NCBI GenBank assembly: GCA_025934475.1
Contig: JAICXZ010000068.1
Location: 1-9,415, forward strand
Source: Mucilaginibacter sp.
GTDB lineage: Bacteria > Bacteroidota > Bacteroidia > Sphingobacteriales > Sphingobacteriaceae
DNA: 9,415 nucleotides
Reading direction: 5' to 3'
Of the stretch, positions 1-6,750 are shown one piece after another. The translations under genes were made by a program, and so were the position numbers. The notes beneath the pieces were generated by a model. It had not been told where the DNA came from and ran no database searches. It saw only the letters and a program-made list of their open reading frames with translations. Numbering within the stretch: position 1 is the first letter of the stretch; the number at the start of each line of letters is the position of its first letter.

Positions 1-15
1 CAAAAGACTAGCTCA

Positions 16-498
16 ATGATAGTAAGTATAATAGTCGCAATAGGGGAAAACAATGCGATCGGCAAAGACAACCAACTACTTTGGCATTTACCTGCCGATC
101 TGAGGCATTTCCGGGATAAAACTTCGGGCCATACCATTATTATGGGTCGCAAGACTTTTGATTCGGTTGGAAAACCATTGCCTAAGCGCCGTAATATTGT
201 GGTTACCCGACAGGATATCCAGATTGAAGGTTGCGAGGTTGTGAAGTCGATAGAGGAAGCCCTGGAGCTTTGTAAAGAGGAGCACGAGGTATTTATTGGC
301 GGCGGAGCTGAGATTTACCGCCAGGCCATGAGTAAAACCGATCGGATTTATCTGACCATCGTTCACCAAACTTTTGACGCTGATACCTTTTTCCCGGAGA
401 TCAATCACGAGCTCTGGATCGAAACTTCACATGTCGATCACCTGGCAGATGAGAAGAACAGTATCCCTTATTCATTTATCACATTGGAAAGAAAATAA
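16..498 (+). CDS. folA: Dihydrofolate reductase
   Basis: Reduces dihydrofolate to tetrahydrofolate with NADPH in the cytoplasm, supplying one-carbon carriers for thymidylate, purine and methionine synthesis. The 160-residue protein has the normal length for bacterial DHFR and is complete. Visible family features: the N-terminal strand and Met20-type loop (VAIGENNAIGKDNQLLWHLP, 7-26), the catalytic acid D28 (equivalent to E. coli D27), the NADPH-binding GRKTFDS segment (44-50), the GKPLPKRRNIVVTR segment (52-65), GGGAEIY (95-101) and a C-terminal DADTFFPEI (121-129). No Shine-Dalgarno precedes the ATG, which is usual in Bacteroidota. A TGA at 17-19 in another frame overlaps the ATG, so an upstream gene outside the window (often thyA in this context) could be translationally coupled; only five codons of it would be visible. 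No convincing terminator follows. Confidence 0.97.
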   Translation: MIVSIIVAIGENNAIGKDNQLLWHLPADLRHFRDKTSGHTIIMGRKTFDSVGKPLPKRRNIVVTRQDIQIEGCEVVKSIEEALELCKEEHEVFIGGGAEIYRQAMSKTDRIYLTIVHQTFDADTFFPEINHELWIETSHVDHLADEKNSIPYSFITLERK

Positions 499-629
499 TA
501 AGGAATTTTTAAATCCTAAACCTCTAATGCTAAAATCTGGCATCGATTTACAGACCCAAAAATGCTTTCGGCTTTGTACTTTTTGCCTTCAACTTACCCG
601 TTACACACATCCCCGCAAATTGTTTGAAT

Positions 630-657
630 ATAAAATTTTATGCTTCTAAAATTTTAT
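630..657. repeat. Tandem AT-only palindrome (two TAAAATTTTA copies)
   Basis: The self-palindromic 10-mer TAAAATTTTA occurs at 631-640 and again at 647-656, separated by TGCTTC. Flanking A630 and T657 extend this to a perfect 11-bp inverted repeat with a 6-nt loop. It lies immediately upstream of the proposed -7 box of secDF, so it covers the promoter spacer. It could be a dimer-of-dimers operator, an UP-like AT element, or a weak G/C-free hairpin at the end of the folA transcript. The sequence alone does not decide. Confidence 0.6.
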
Positions 658-665
658 TAGATTTG
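636..665 (+). promoter_or_regulatory. Candidate Bacteroidota-type promoter of secDF
   Basis: TAGATTTG at 658-665 is a perfect match to the Bacteroidota -7 consensus TAnnTTTG and is followed by C, as is common. The -33 element is weak: TTTT at 636-639, 18 nt upstream, instead of TTTG. Transcription would begin near 670-673 and leave an untranslated leader of about 47 nt before the ATG at 719. The leader is AT-rich and has no Shine-Dalgarno, in keeping with this phylum. Confidence 0.5.
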
Positions 666-718
666 CCGTCTTGTTTAAAAAAGCTTATAAACTAATTTAT
701 TACATATCATAATTTACA

Positions 719-3700
719 ATGCAAGGTAAAGGAGTTGTTAAATTTTTCGCCGTTCTTCTGGCGTTAGTGTGCCTGTACATGTTGTCGTTTACCTGGGTGG
801 TGCAGAAGGTTAAAAATGATGCCAAAGCATATGCTGCCAAAAGAGGTACTAACAAAGTATCACCGTCCCGAGACTCGATAGCGTATATGGACTCGATGTC
901 CAACAGGCCGGTATATCCTATACTCGGTCACACACTTCAGTATTGCGAGAGCCATGAGCTTGCTCTTGGTCTCGACCTACAGGGCGGTATGAGCGTTACC
1001 ATGCAGGTTTCGTTGCGCGAACTTGTTAACACGCTTTCGAACAAAAACCCTGACCCTGTATTTGTTCAGGCTTTAAACCAGGCCGACGTAGAAAGCCGCA
1101 CCAGCCAGAGCGACTATATTACACTTTTTGTAAATGCTTACGAAAAGCTGAACCCTAACGGTAAGCTGGCCGCGATATTTGCTACTAAGGACAATCAAAC
1201 CGAATTAAAGTATAACGACGATAACGCTAAGGTAGAAGCCTATCTTAAGAAACAGGCTGATGTTGCCGTAGCCAATACTTATACAGTTATCAATACCCGT
1301 ATTGACCAGTTTGGTGTTACCCAGCCTAACGTACAGTTGCTGAAAGACAGAAACCAGATATTGATAGAGCTACCAGGCGTAACCGAACCTGAGCGTGTCC
1401 GTAAGCTATTACAAGGCACAGCCGAACTCGAGTTTTACAACACTTTCGACAATACTCAAGCTTTTGCTACGCTGAATAGCATTAACCAGTTGCTGTCGGC
1501 AAAAGCCAAATCAACTAAAGACACTTCAAAGACAGCCAAAGCTGATACCGGCAAGAAAGCACATAAGCTTGCAGGCAATAAGCCAGACACTGCTTCTAAA
1601 GGCGCATTGTCGTTGCTGAACAAAGTAAATAAAAATGCCAAGAACGATACATCATCTTCGGCATTGGCAGGCAAAGCACAGGCTCAGGCACAAAACCCGC
1701 TGTTTGCTGTGTTGGCCCCAATGGGTGGACAACAAGGCTTGTATCCTGGTCCAGTAGTTGGTCATGCAGCTAAGAAAGATACTGCAAAAATCAATGCATT
1801 CTTCAGAAGCCCTGATGTTAAGGCTTTGATCCCGCAAAACATGAAATTCATGTGGAGCGTGAAAGCTATTAACGATCAGGCTACCGATAACAGCAATGGT
1901 CCAAAAGACAAAATATTTGAACTCTTCGCGATTAAGTTGTCAGGTGCCGACAACACTGCTGCATTGAGCGGCGAGGTTGTAACCGATGCTCGTAGCGATG
2001 TTGATCAGCAAAAAGGTGGCTGGGAAGTTACCATGTACATGAATTCGGTTGGTGCTCAAAAATGGAAAGAGATCACCGCTGCAGCAGCCCCTAAAGGCGG
2101 TAACCAGAGAGGCGACGCGATTGCTATCGTACTCGACAACAATGTGTACTCAGCACCAGAGGTAAACGGCGAAATACCTGGGGGTGTATCATCTATATCC
2201 GGACACTTTACACAAGAAGAAACTACCGACTTAGCCAACGTATTAAAAGCCGGCCGTCTCCCTGCCCCTGCATTAATCGTTTCTGAAACAACTGTAGGTG
2301 CCACATTGGGTCAGCAGGCTATCAACGCTAGCTTATTGTCTTGCGTGCTTGGCTTTATCGTGGTTTTGATCTTCATGGTTGCTTACTACAACCGCGCCGG
2401 AACTGTGGCTGTTATTGCTGTATTGTTCAACGTATTCTTCCTAATGGGTATCCTCATTAGTATGAATGCGGTATTGACCGTTCCCGGTGTTGCTGGTATC
2501 GTACTGACACTCGGTATATCGGTTGACGCAAACGTACTGATCTATGAACGTATGCGGGAGGAGCTGGCGCTTGGTAAATCAATCAAGCTGGCTGTTACCG
2601 ATGGTTTTAAACATGCATTATCATCAATTCTGGATGCCAACATCAGTACCTTTCTTACCGGTTTGATCCTGTTGGTATTCGGCAGCGGTCCAATCAGGGG
2701 TTTTGCAGTGGTATTGTTGATCGGTATCGTTACCTCGTTATTCTGCTCGTTGCTGATTTCCAGGATCATTTTCGAATGGATGACAACCAAAGGCTGGGAT
2801 ATTAAAGTATCTAATCCATGGAGTTCACATACGTTTAAAAACGCCAACTACGCCTTCGTAAAAAACAGGTTTAAATTCTATATTTTCTCAGGAGTATTTA
2901 TAGCTGCAGGTCTGGTCTCGATGTTTACCCAAGGCTTTAATTACGGTGTCGATTTTGTGGGTGGACGTAATTACATTGTCCATTTTGACAATCCAAATGT
3001 CACCACGGAGATGATACACAATGTTATCGATAAGCCATTGGGCGCCACCGAAGTGAAAACGTTTGGCACAAATGAAATAAGCATAACAACCAAGTACAAG
3101 ATCGAAGATAACTCGACAGCGGCTGATGCTGAAGTTAGAACCGCTCTTATCAATGCTTTGGCCCAAAACCCTGTAACAAAGATCCAGGATAAGAATATTG
3201 GAACATACCAGAAAGTAAAGGCTACAATAGCTGAAGGCTTGAAACAGTCTGCATTCTGGACCATATTTATCGCTATCATCGTTATTTCCGCTTATATCCT
3301 GATACGTTTCCGTAAATGGCAGTTCAGTTTAGGTGCCATGATCGCTACTGCTCATGATGCGCTGATGGTATTATCATTCTTCTCATTGTTTAAACAGTTT
3401 ATACCGTTCCTTGATATTGACCAGTCGTTTATCGCTGCCATATTGACGGTAATCGGTTACTCTATCAATGACACGGTTGTGGTATTTGACCGTATCCGCG
3501 AGTTCCTGAACTTGCATCACTCGGCATCAGACGATCCGAAAGAAGTGATCAACCACGCTATTAATAAGACCCTTAGCCGTACTATCATCACTGCTTTGAC
3601 GGTATTATTCGTATTGATCGTGTTATTCATCTTCGGTGGCGACGTTATTCGCGGTTTCTCTTTCGCGTTATTAGTGGGTGTGTGCTTCGGTACTTATTCA

Positions 3701-3757
3701 TCTATCTGTATCGCAACACCGGTTATCGTCGACTTTGGGAAAAAAGATTTAAAATAA
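719..3757 (+). CDS. secDF: Protein translocase subunit SecDF (SecD-SecF fusion)
   Basis: Inner-membrane accessory of SecYEG that uses the proton motive force to help pull exported proteins into the periplasm. The 1012-residue chain carries SecD and then SecF. TM1 is about 7-28. LGLDLQGGM (83-91) opens the periplasmic P1 domain, which continues through INTRIDQFGVTQPNV (191-205) and LPGVTEPERVRKLLQGTAELE (218-238). DNNVYSAPEV (473-482) and AGRLPAPALIVSETTVGATLG (511-531) end the SecD periplasmic part. TM2-6 lie at about 537-683, with the signature SVDANVLIYERMREE (601-615). SecF starts near 715: TM7 about 718-736, VDFVGGRNY (744-752), a short periplasmic domain, and TM8-12 (about 846-1000) containing IGYSINDTVVVFDRIRE (912-928). 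D603 and R925 probably correspond to the proton-path Asp and Arg of Thermus SecDF. A Lys/Ala-rich low-complexity stretch (about 255-350) is inserted in P1. A 220-bp spacer with its own promoter candidate separates it from folA, and a strong terminator follows 21 bp after the stop. Confidence 0.97.
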   Translation: MQGKGVVKFFAVLLALVCLYMLSFTWVVQKVKNDAKAYAAKRGTNKVSPSRDSIAYMDSMSNRPVYPILGHTLQYCESHELALGLDLQGGMSVTMQVSLRELVNTLSNKNPDPVFVQALNQADVESRTSQSDYITLFVNAYEKLNPNGKLAAIFATKDNQTELKYNDDNAKVEAYLKKQADVAVANTYTVINTRIDQFGVTQPNVQLLKDRNQILIELPGVTEPERVRKLLQGTAELEFYNTFDNTQAFATLNSINQLLSAKAKSTKDTSKTAKADTGKKAHKLAGNKPDTASKGALSLLNKVNKNAKNDTSSSALAGKAQAQAQNPLFAVLAPMGGQQGLYPGPVVGHAAKKDTAKINAFFRSPDVKALIPQNMKFMWSVKAINDQATDNSNGPKDKIFELFAIKLSGADNTAALSGEVVTDARSDVDQQKGGWEVTMYMNSVGAQKWKEITAAAAPKGGNQRGDAIAIVLDNNVYSAPEVNGEIPGGVSSISGHFTQEETTDLANVLKAGRLPAPALIVSETTVGATLGQQAINASLLSCVLGFIVVLIFMVAYYNRAGTVAVIAVLFNVFFLMGILISMNAVLTVPGVAGIVLTLGISVDANVLIYERMREELALGKSIKLAVTDGFKHALSSILDANISTFLTGLILLVFGSGPIRGFAVVLLIGIVTSLFCSLLISRIIFEWMTTKGWDIKVSNPWSSHTFKNANYAFVKNRFKFYIFSGVFIAAGLVSMFTQGFNYGVDFVGGRNYIVHFDNPNVTTEMIHNVIDKPLGATEVKTFGTNEISITTKYKIEDNSTAADAEVRTALINALAQNPVTKIQDKNIGTYQKVKATIAEGLKQSAFWTIFIAIIVISAYILIRFRKWQFSLGAMIATAHDALMVLSFFSLFKQFIPFLDIDQSFIAAILTVIGYSINDTVVVFDRIREFLNLHHSASDDPKEVINHAINKTLSRTIITALTVLFVLIVLFIFGGDVIRGFSFALLVGVCFGTYSSICIATPVIVDFGKKDLK
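1481..1768 (+). other. Low-complexity Lys/Ala/Asp-rich insertion within SecDF P1
   Basis: Residues about 255-350 of SecDF are rich in Lys, Ala, Asp, Ser and Thr (for example KSTKDTSKTAKADTGKKAH and AGKAQAQAQNP) and lack predicted secondary structure or hydrophobic patterns. They lie between two conserved parts of the periplasmic P1 domain (ending TAELEFYNTF and resuming around the VKALIPQNMKFMW region). Shorter SecD proteins of other phyla lack such a segment. The reading frame is open across it and codon use does not visibly change, so it is a genuine in-frame, probably disordered periplasmic loop. Confidence 0.7.
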
Positions 3758-3778
3758 AGTCATATTATATTTTTAATG

Positions 3779-3810
3779 AAGGCTCCAATAACAATTGGAG
3801 CCTTTTTTGT
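3779..3810 (+). terminator. Strong intrinsic terminator after secDF
   Basis: An 11-bp perfect stem, AAGGCTCCAAT (3779-3789) with ATTGGAGCCTT (3794-3804), closes a 4-nt AACA loop. It runs into six T residues (3803-3808) followed by GTTGT. It sits 21 bp after the secDF stop. The A-rich left flank is too short to make it a good bidirectional terminator. Confidence 0.93.
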
Positions 3811-3836
3811 TGTATCTGTAGGTAAATATTCTCTAT

Positions 3837-5150
3837 ATGAACACAACAGACACAACACGCTATCCTCAAGTGGTCATTGTTGGTGGTGGATTCGGAGGGT
3901 TGCAGGTAGCCAAAGCATTGGCCGACAAACCGGTCGATATATTAATGCTGGACAAACATAATTATCATACATTTCAACCCCTGCTCTACCAGGTAGCAAC
4001 AGGCAGCCTGGAATCGGGATCTATCGCCTTCTCGTTGCGGAAAAATTTCGATAACCAGAAAAATTTAAGGTTCCGCATTGCCGAAATGACGGCCATAGAC
4101 CCGGATAAAAATACCATCGATACAACCATTGGCGAAATCAAATACGATTACCTGGTAATTGCAACAGGTTCAACCACCAATTTCTTTGGCAACAAGGACA
4201 TTGAGCACAATGCCATGCCAATGAAATCAATACCTGAGGCTTTAAACCTGCGGTATATGATGCTGCAAAACCTGGAGGAAGCAGTATTGCAAAAAACCAA
4301 GGAGGACCGCGAGCCTTATTTGCACTTTGTATTGGTAGGCGCCGGCCCTACGGGCGTCGAGCTTGCAGGAGCATTGGCAGAACTGCGAAATCATATTTTA
4401 ACCAAGGATTATCCTGAACTGAATAAGGATGATATGAAGGTATACCTGGCAGACTTTATGCCCCGTGTATTGGGTAATATGTCAGAGCAGGCATCGGCAT
4501 CAGCCAAACAATTCCTCGAAAAAATGGGGGTCGAAGTACTGCTCAATGCCAAAGTCAATTCTTATGATGGTACTACTATTCATTTTGAAGGTGGCAAAAG
4601 CATCCGAAGCAAAAACGTGATCTGGTCGGCAGGTGTAACGGGAGTTGTGCCGGAAGGAATAAGCAAGGACCTGATAGTTCGCGGCAACCGGATAAAAACT
4701 GATAATATTTGTCGAGTGGCCGGATACTCCAACATCTTTGCCATCGGCGACGTTGCGGCTATGATCACCGAAGAAACGCCAAAAGGGCACCCAGGTGTAG
4801 CGCAGGTGGCTATTCAAATGGGCAAAAATGTAGGCAAAAACATTATGCATATCATTAGAGGAGAGGCTACCGAACCATTTAAGTATTTTGATAAAGGTTC
4901 GCTGGCAACCGTTGGACGTAACAAAGCCGTAGCTGATTTAGGGAAGGTCAAATTCCAGGGATTTTTTGCCTGGGTAGTGTGGATGTTTGTCCACCTGATG
5001 TCGCTGGTCGGATTCAGGAATAAGGCAATAGTTCTGATTAGTTGGATAGGCAGCTATATTAGCTACAATGGCGGATCGCGATTGATTATACGCCGTTTTG
5101 TGAAAGAAACGGTGCCCCAGGAAAACGAACCAGTGCCGCATTCGGATTAA
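3837..5150 (+). CDS. ndh: Type II NADH:quinone dehydrogenase (NDH-2)
   Basis: Single-subunit, FAD-containing, non-proton-pumping enzyme that passes electrons from NADH to the membrane quinone (menaquinone is usual in this phylum). The 437 residues match the family length. The N-terminal FAD-binding fold carries VVIVGGGFGGLQVA (12-25). FQPLLYQVATGSLE (46-59) is the conserved quinone/FAD-side segment, YDYLVIATGS (103-112) follows, and the NADH-binding fold has VGAGPTGVELAG (167-178). An acidic D206 at the expected end of the second strand favours NADH over NADPH. FAIGDVA (301-307) contacts FAD and VAQVAIQMGKNVGKNI (321-336) lines the quinone site. The C-terminal part (about 377-416, FAWVVWMFVHLMSLVGF...) is hydrophobic and amphipathic, as in membrane-anchored NDH-2. 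The ATG is only 26 bp past the secDF terminator, with no visible promoter or Shine-Dalgarno. Confidence 0.93.
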   Translation: MNTTDTTRYPQVVIVGGGFGGLQVAKALADKPVDILMLDKHNYHTFQPLLYQVATGSLESGSIAFSLRKNFDNQKNLRFRIAEMTAIDPDKNTIDTTIGEIKYDYLVIATGSTTNFFGNKDIEHNAMPMKSIPEALNLRYMMLQNLEEAVLQKTKEDREPYLHFVLVGAGPTGVELAGALAELRNHILTKDYPELNKDDMKVYLADFMPRVLGNMSEQASASAKQFLEKMGVEVLLNAKVNSYDGTTIHFEGGKSIRSKNVIWSAGVTGVVPEGISKDLIVRGNRIKTDNICRVAGYSNIFAIGDVAAMITEETPKGHPGVAQVAIQMGKNVGKNIMHIIRGEATEPFKYFDKGSLATVGRNKAVADLGKVKFQGFFAWVVWMFVHLMSLVGFRNKAIVLISWIGSYISYNGGSRLIIRRFVKETVPQENEPVPHSD

Positions 5151-5213
5151 ACTCCTGCGGCTGATTAGGGTGGAATGTGATATAACCTTATATTAGCATA
5201 TTTAAATTCTGCT

Positions 5214-5834
5214 ATGAAAACCTTATTTACAGGTGTTTTGCTATTGCTTGCATCTTTAATTGTCCGGGCGCAGGAAGGGGGCACGGTGCGCACTTCCCAG
5301 GCACCCCAGGTGGAAAAATCGACCGAGGTTGACACCGTTGGCTTGAGGCTGGATAACACCAACGCCTATTTCCAGAAAACCTTCAAAGTTGACAGCAATA
5401 TTAAGATCAGCACTATTTATGTGCGGGCATTGCAGTTTATGGCGGCGAAAAACTTCCAGCAGACGTACGGCTACGAACAGGAAGGTAAGATGATATTCAC
5501 TTCGACCCAGGACCTGAATACCACAATAGGTACCGTTGAGCCAAGCGAGGAAATGAACCCCTACACCGTTCAGTTTGCATTCATTATCGATATGAAAAAC
5601 GGGCGTTATCGTTGTACTATAAGCAATGTCGTTTTTTTTCTCCCTTCGGATTATGGTAATCGGCGGATGACGTTGTATGAAGTCTATGAAAAACAAACAG
5701 GCAATGAATCAAGACGAATTACACGCAATGCTAAAATGCTGATCGATTCGTTTGAACGATACCTTGTTGACCTGACCAAAGGCCTGCACACCGAAGTGGA
5801 GCATAAAGCCGATATTTATAATTCAAAGTTTTAA
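5214..5834 (+). CDS. Exported DUF4468-like protein of unknown function
   Basis: A 206-residue protein with a clear signal peptide: K2, hydrophobic core LLLLASLIV (about 9-17), and a likely signal peptidase I cut after VRA19, just before Gln20. No lipobox cysteine is present, so it is probably soluble in the periplasm or at the outer membrane. After a flexible linker (20-50), residues about 66-148 resemble the DUF4468 domain seen in many Bacteroidota proteins: ALQFMAAKNFQQ (72-83), an acidic GKMIFTST strand (91-98), and FIIDMKNGRYRCTISNVVFF (123-142), which is the most typical part. The C-terminal 60 residues are charged and partly helical. It starts 63 bp after the NDH-2 gene and is followed after 8 bp by the HMG-CoA-lyase-like gene, suggesting cotranscription. 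No enzymatic function can be assigned. The domain call is from memory of the family pattern. Confidence 0.75.
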   Translation: MKTLFTGVLLLLASLIVRAQEGGTVRTSQAPQVEKSTEVDTVGLRLDNTNAYFQKTFKVDSNIKISTIYVRALQFMAAKNFQQTYGYEQEGKMIFTSTQDLNTTIGTVEPSEEMNPYTVQFAFIIDMKNGRYRCTISNVVFFLPSDYGNRRMTLYEVYEKQTGNESRRITRNAKMLIDSFERYLVDLTKGLHTEVEHKADIYNSKF

Positions 5835-5842
5835 CGTCAAAA

Positions 5843-6700
5843 ATGCCTCCAGCCATACAGATCACGGAATGCCCGAGGGACGCCATGCAGGGCATTCATG
5901 AATTTATTCCAACAGATATCAAGGCTGATTATATCAATCTGTTGCTGAAGGTAGGATTTGACACAATCGATTTTGGAAGCTTTGTCTCCCCTAAAGCCAT
6001 TCCACAAATGCGGGACACTGCGGAAGTGCTGAAAAGACTGGATTTAAGCGGCAGCCGCTCTAAACTGCTGGCTATTATTGCCAACTACCGCGGCGCGGAA
6101 GATGCATCAAAGCACGATGAAATAACTTACCTGGGTTTCCCTTTTTCAATTTCGGAAACGTTTCAGCAACGTAATACCAATGCCAGCATTACCGAGGCAT
6201 TTGAAACAGTAAAAAGAATAAGGGTCCTGTGCGATACGACCGGCAAAGAACTGCTTGTTTACCTGTCAATGGGTTTCGGCAATCCCTATGGCGACGGGTG
6301 GAGCAAAGAACTTGTTCTTGACTGGGCCCAAAAGCTAGCCGCAGAGGGCGTTAATTATATCTCGCTGGCCGATACCATCGGTATAGCCGAACCTGCGCAA
6401 ATAAGCGAGCTTTATGGCCTTTTATCGACCAATCTGAAAGGCACCACGCTTGGGGTTCACTTGCATTCTACACCCAACACCTGGCGCGAAAAGGTTGAGG
6501 CTGCCTATCAAAGCGGCTGTAACCGATTTGATACCGCGCTAAAAGGTTACGGCGGCTGCCCGATGGCAAAAGACGAGCTGACAGGCAATATCGCTACTGA
6601 AAATGTAGTTGGTTACCTGCAACAAAAAGGGGTCGATTTAGGGATTGATATCAAGAAATTGAGCGAAGCGATAGAATTTTCGAATCGCGTTTTTTTATGA
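5843..6700 (+). CDS. HMG-CoA lyase family protein (DRE-TIM barrel metallolyase)
   Basis: Probably cleaves 3-hydroxy-3-methylglutaryl-CoA to acetoacetate and acetyl-CoA, the last step of leucine breakdown. The 285 residues span a single TIM barrel of typical length (about 300). Family features: ECPRDAMQG (9-17) at the place of the usual E-x-GPRDGLQ, giving R12 and metal ligand D13; FGSFVSPKAIPQM (44-56); the LADTIG strand (175-180); metal-binding H206 and H208 (GVHLHS); the catalytic-loop cysteine C239 in GYGGCPMAKDE (235-245); and N249/E253 in TGNIATEN (247-254). All expected catalytic residues are therefore present, but several signatures differ from canonical enzymes: SMGFGNPYG (142-150) replaces the usual C/FGCPYEG segment, HLHST replaces HxHDT, and ATEN replaces ATED. 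It is clearly in this superfamily, but the substrate could be a related 3-hydroxyacyl-CoA. It lies 8 bp after the exported-protein gene and converges on the GNAT gene. Confidence 0.85.
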   Translation: MPPAIQITECPRDAMQGIHEFIPTDIKADYINLLLKVGFDTIDFGSFVSPKAIPQMRDTAEVLKRLDLSGSRSKLLAIIANYRGAEDASKHDEITYLGFPFSISETFQQRNTNASITEAFETVKRIRVLCDTTGKELLVYLSMGFGNPYGDGWSKELVLDWAQKLAAEGVNYISLADTIGIAEPAQISELYGLLSTNLKGTTLGVHLHSTPNTWREKVEAAYQSGCNRFDTALKGYGGCPMAKDELTGNIATENVVGYLQQKGVDLGIDIKKLSEAIEFSNRVFL

Positions 6701-6730
6701 TTTGCCGCCACGCAATAAAATCGAAAATTC
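6674..6730. repeat. 10-bp inverted repeat spanning the convergent junction
   Basis: GAATTTTCGA (6674-6683, inside the last codons of the lyase gene) is repeated in perfect inverse as TCGAAAATTC (6721-6730), with a 37-nt interval. A short GCGT/ACGC pair (6687-6690 with 6710-6713) could extend the fold. It may act as a weak bidirectional terminator between the two converging genes, but there is no strong GC stem, so the role is uncertain. Confidence 0.4.
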
Positions 6731-6750
6731 GAAATCCGAAATCCGAAATC
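6730..6750. repeat. Tandem heptanucleotide repeat (CGAAATC x3)
   Basis: Three exact, contiguous copies of CGAAATC at 6730-6736, 6737-6743 and 6744-6750. The preceding CGAAAATT (6722-6729) looks like a decayed fourth unit. The last copy supplies two bases of the GNAT stop codon (TGA read on the - strand at 6751-6749). The array thus fills the 3' side of the GNAT gene. Confidence 0.85.

Noticed and set aside
561..585. Terminator or promoter in the folA-secDF spacer near 560-585
   Set aside because: The CAAAAA/TTTTTG pairing with a 17-nt loop is weak and nearly G/C-free, and the TACTTTTTG sequence has the wrong internal spacing for a -7 box and no -33 partner.
374..649. Open frame of 91 codons overlapping the end of folA and the spacer
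   Set aside because: It overlaps folA in another frame for over 120 bp, has no recognisable domain or signal peptide and no ribosome-binding context. It is best explained as chance.
3776..3961. Open frame of 61 codons starting at the secDF terminator
   Set aside because: Its first codons are the terminator hairpin itself and the rest overlaps the NDH-2 gene out of frame; the translation resembles no protein.
4500..4850. Antisense open frames within the NDH-2 gene
   Set aside because: They are shadows of a strongly conserved coding sequence, with no independent features. The same applies to antisense frames inside folA, secDF, the DUF4468-like gene and accD.
5151..5213. Promoter before the DUF4468-like gene
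   Set aside because: The gap is AT-rich near its end, but no TAnnTTTG-like box with a TTG at the right distance could be found.
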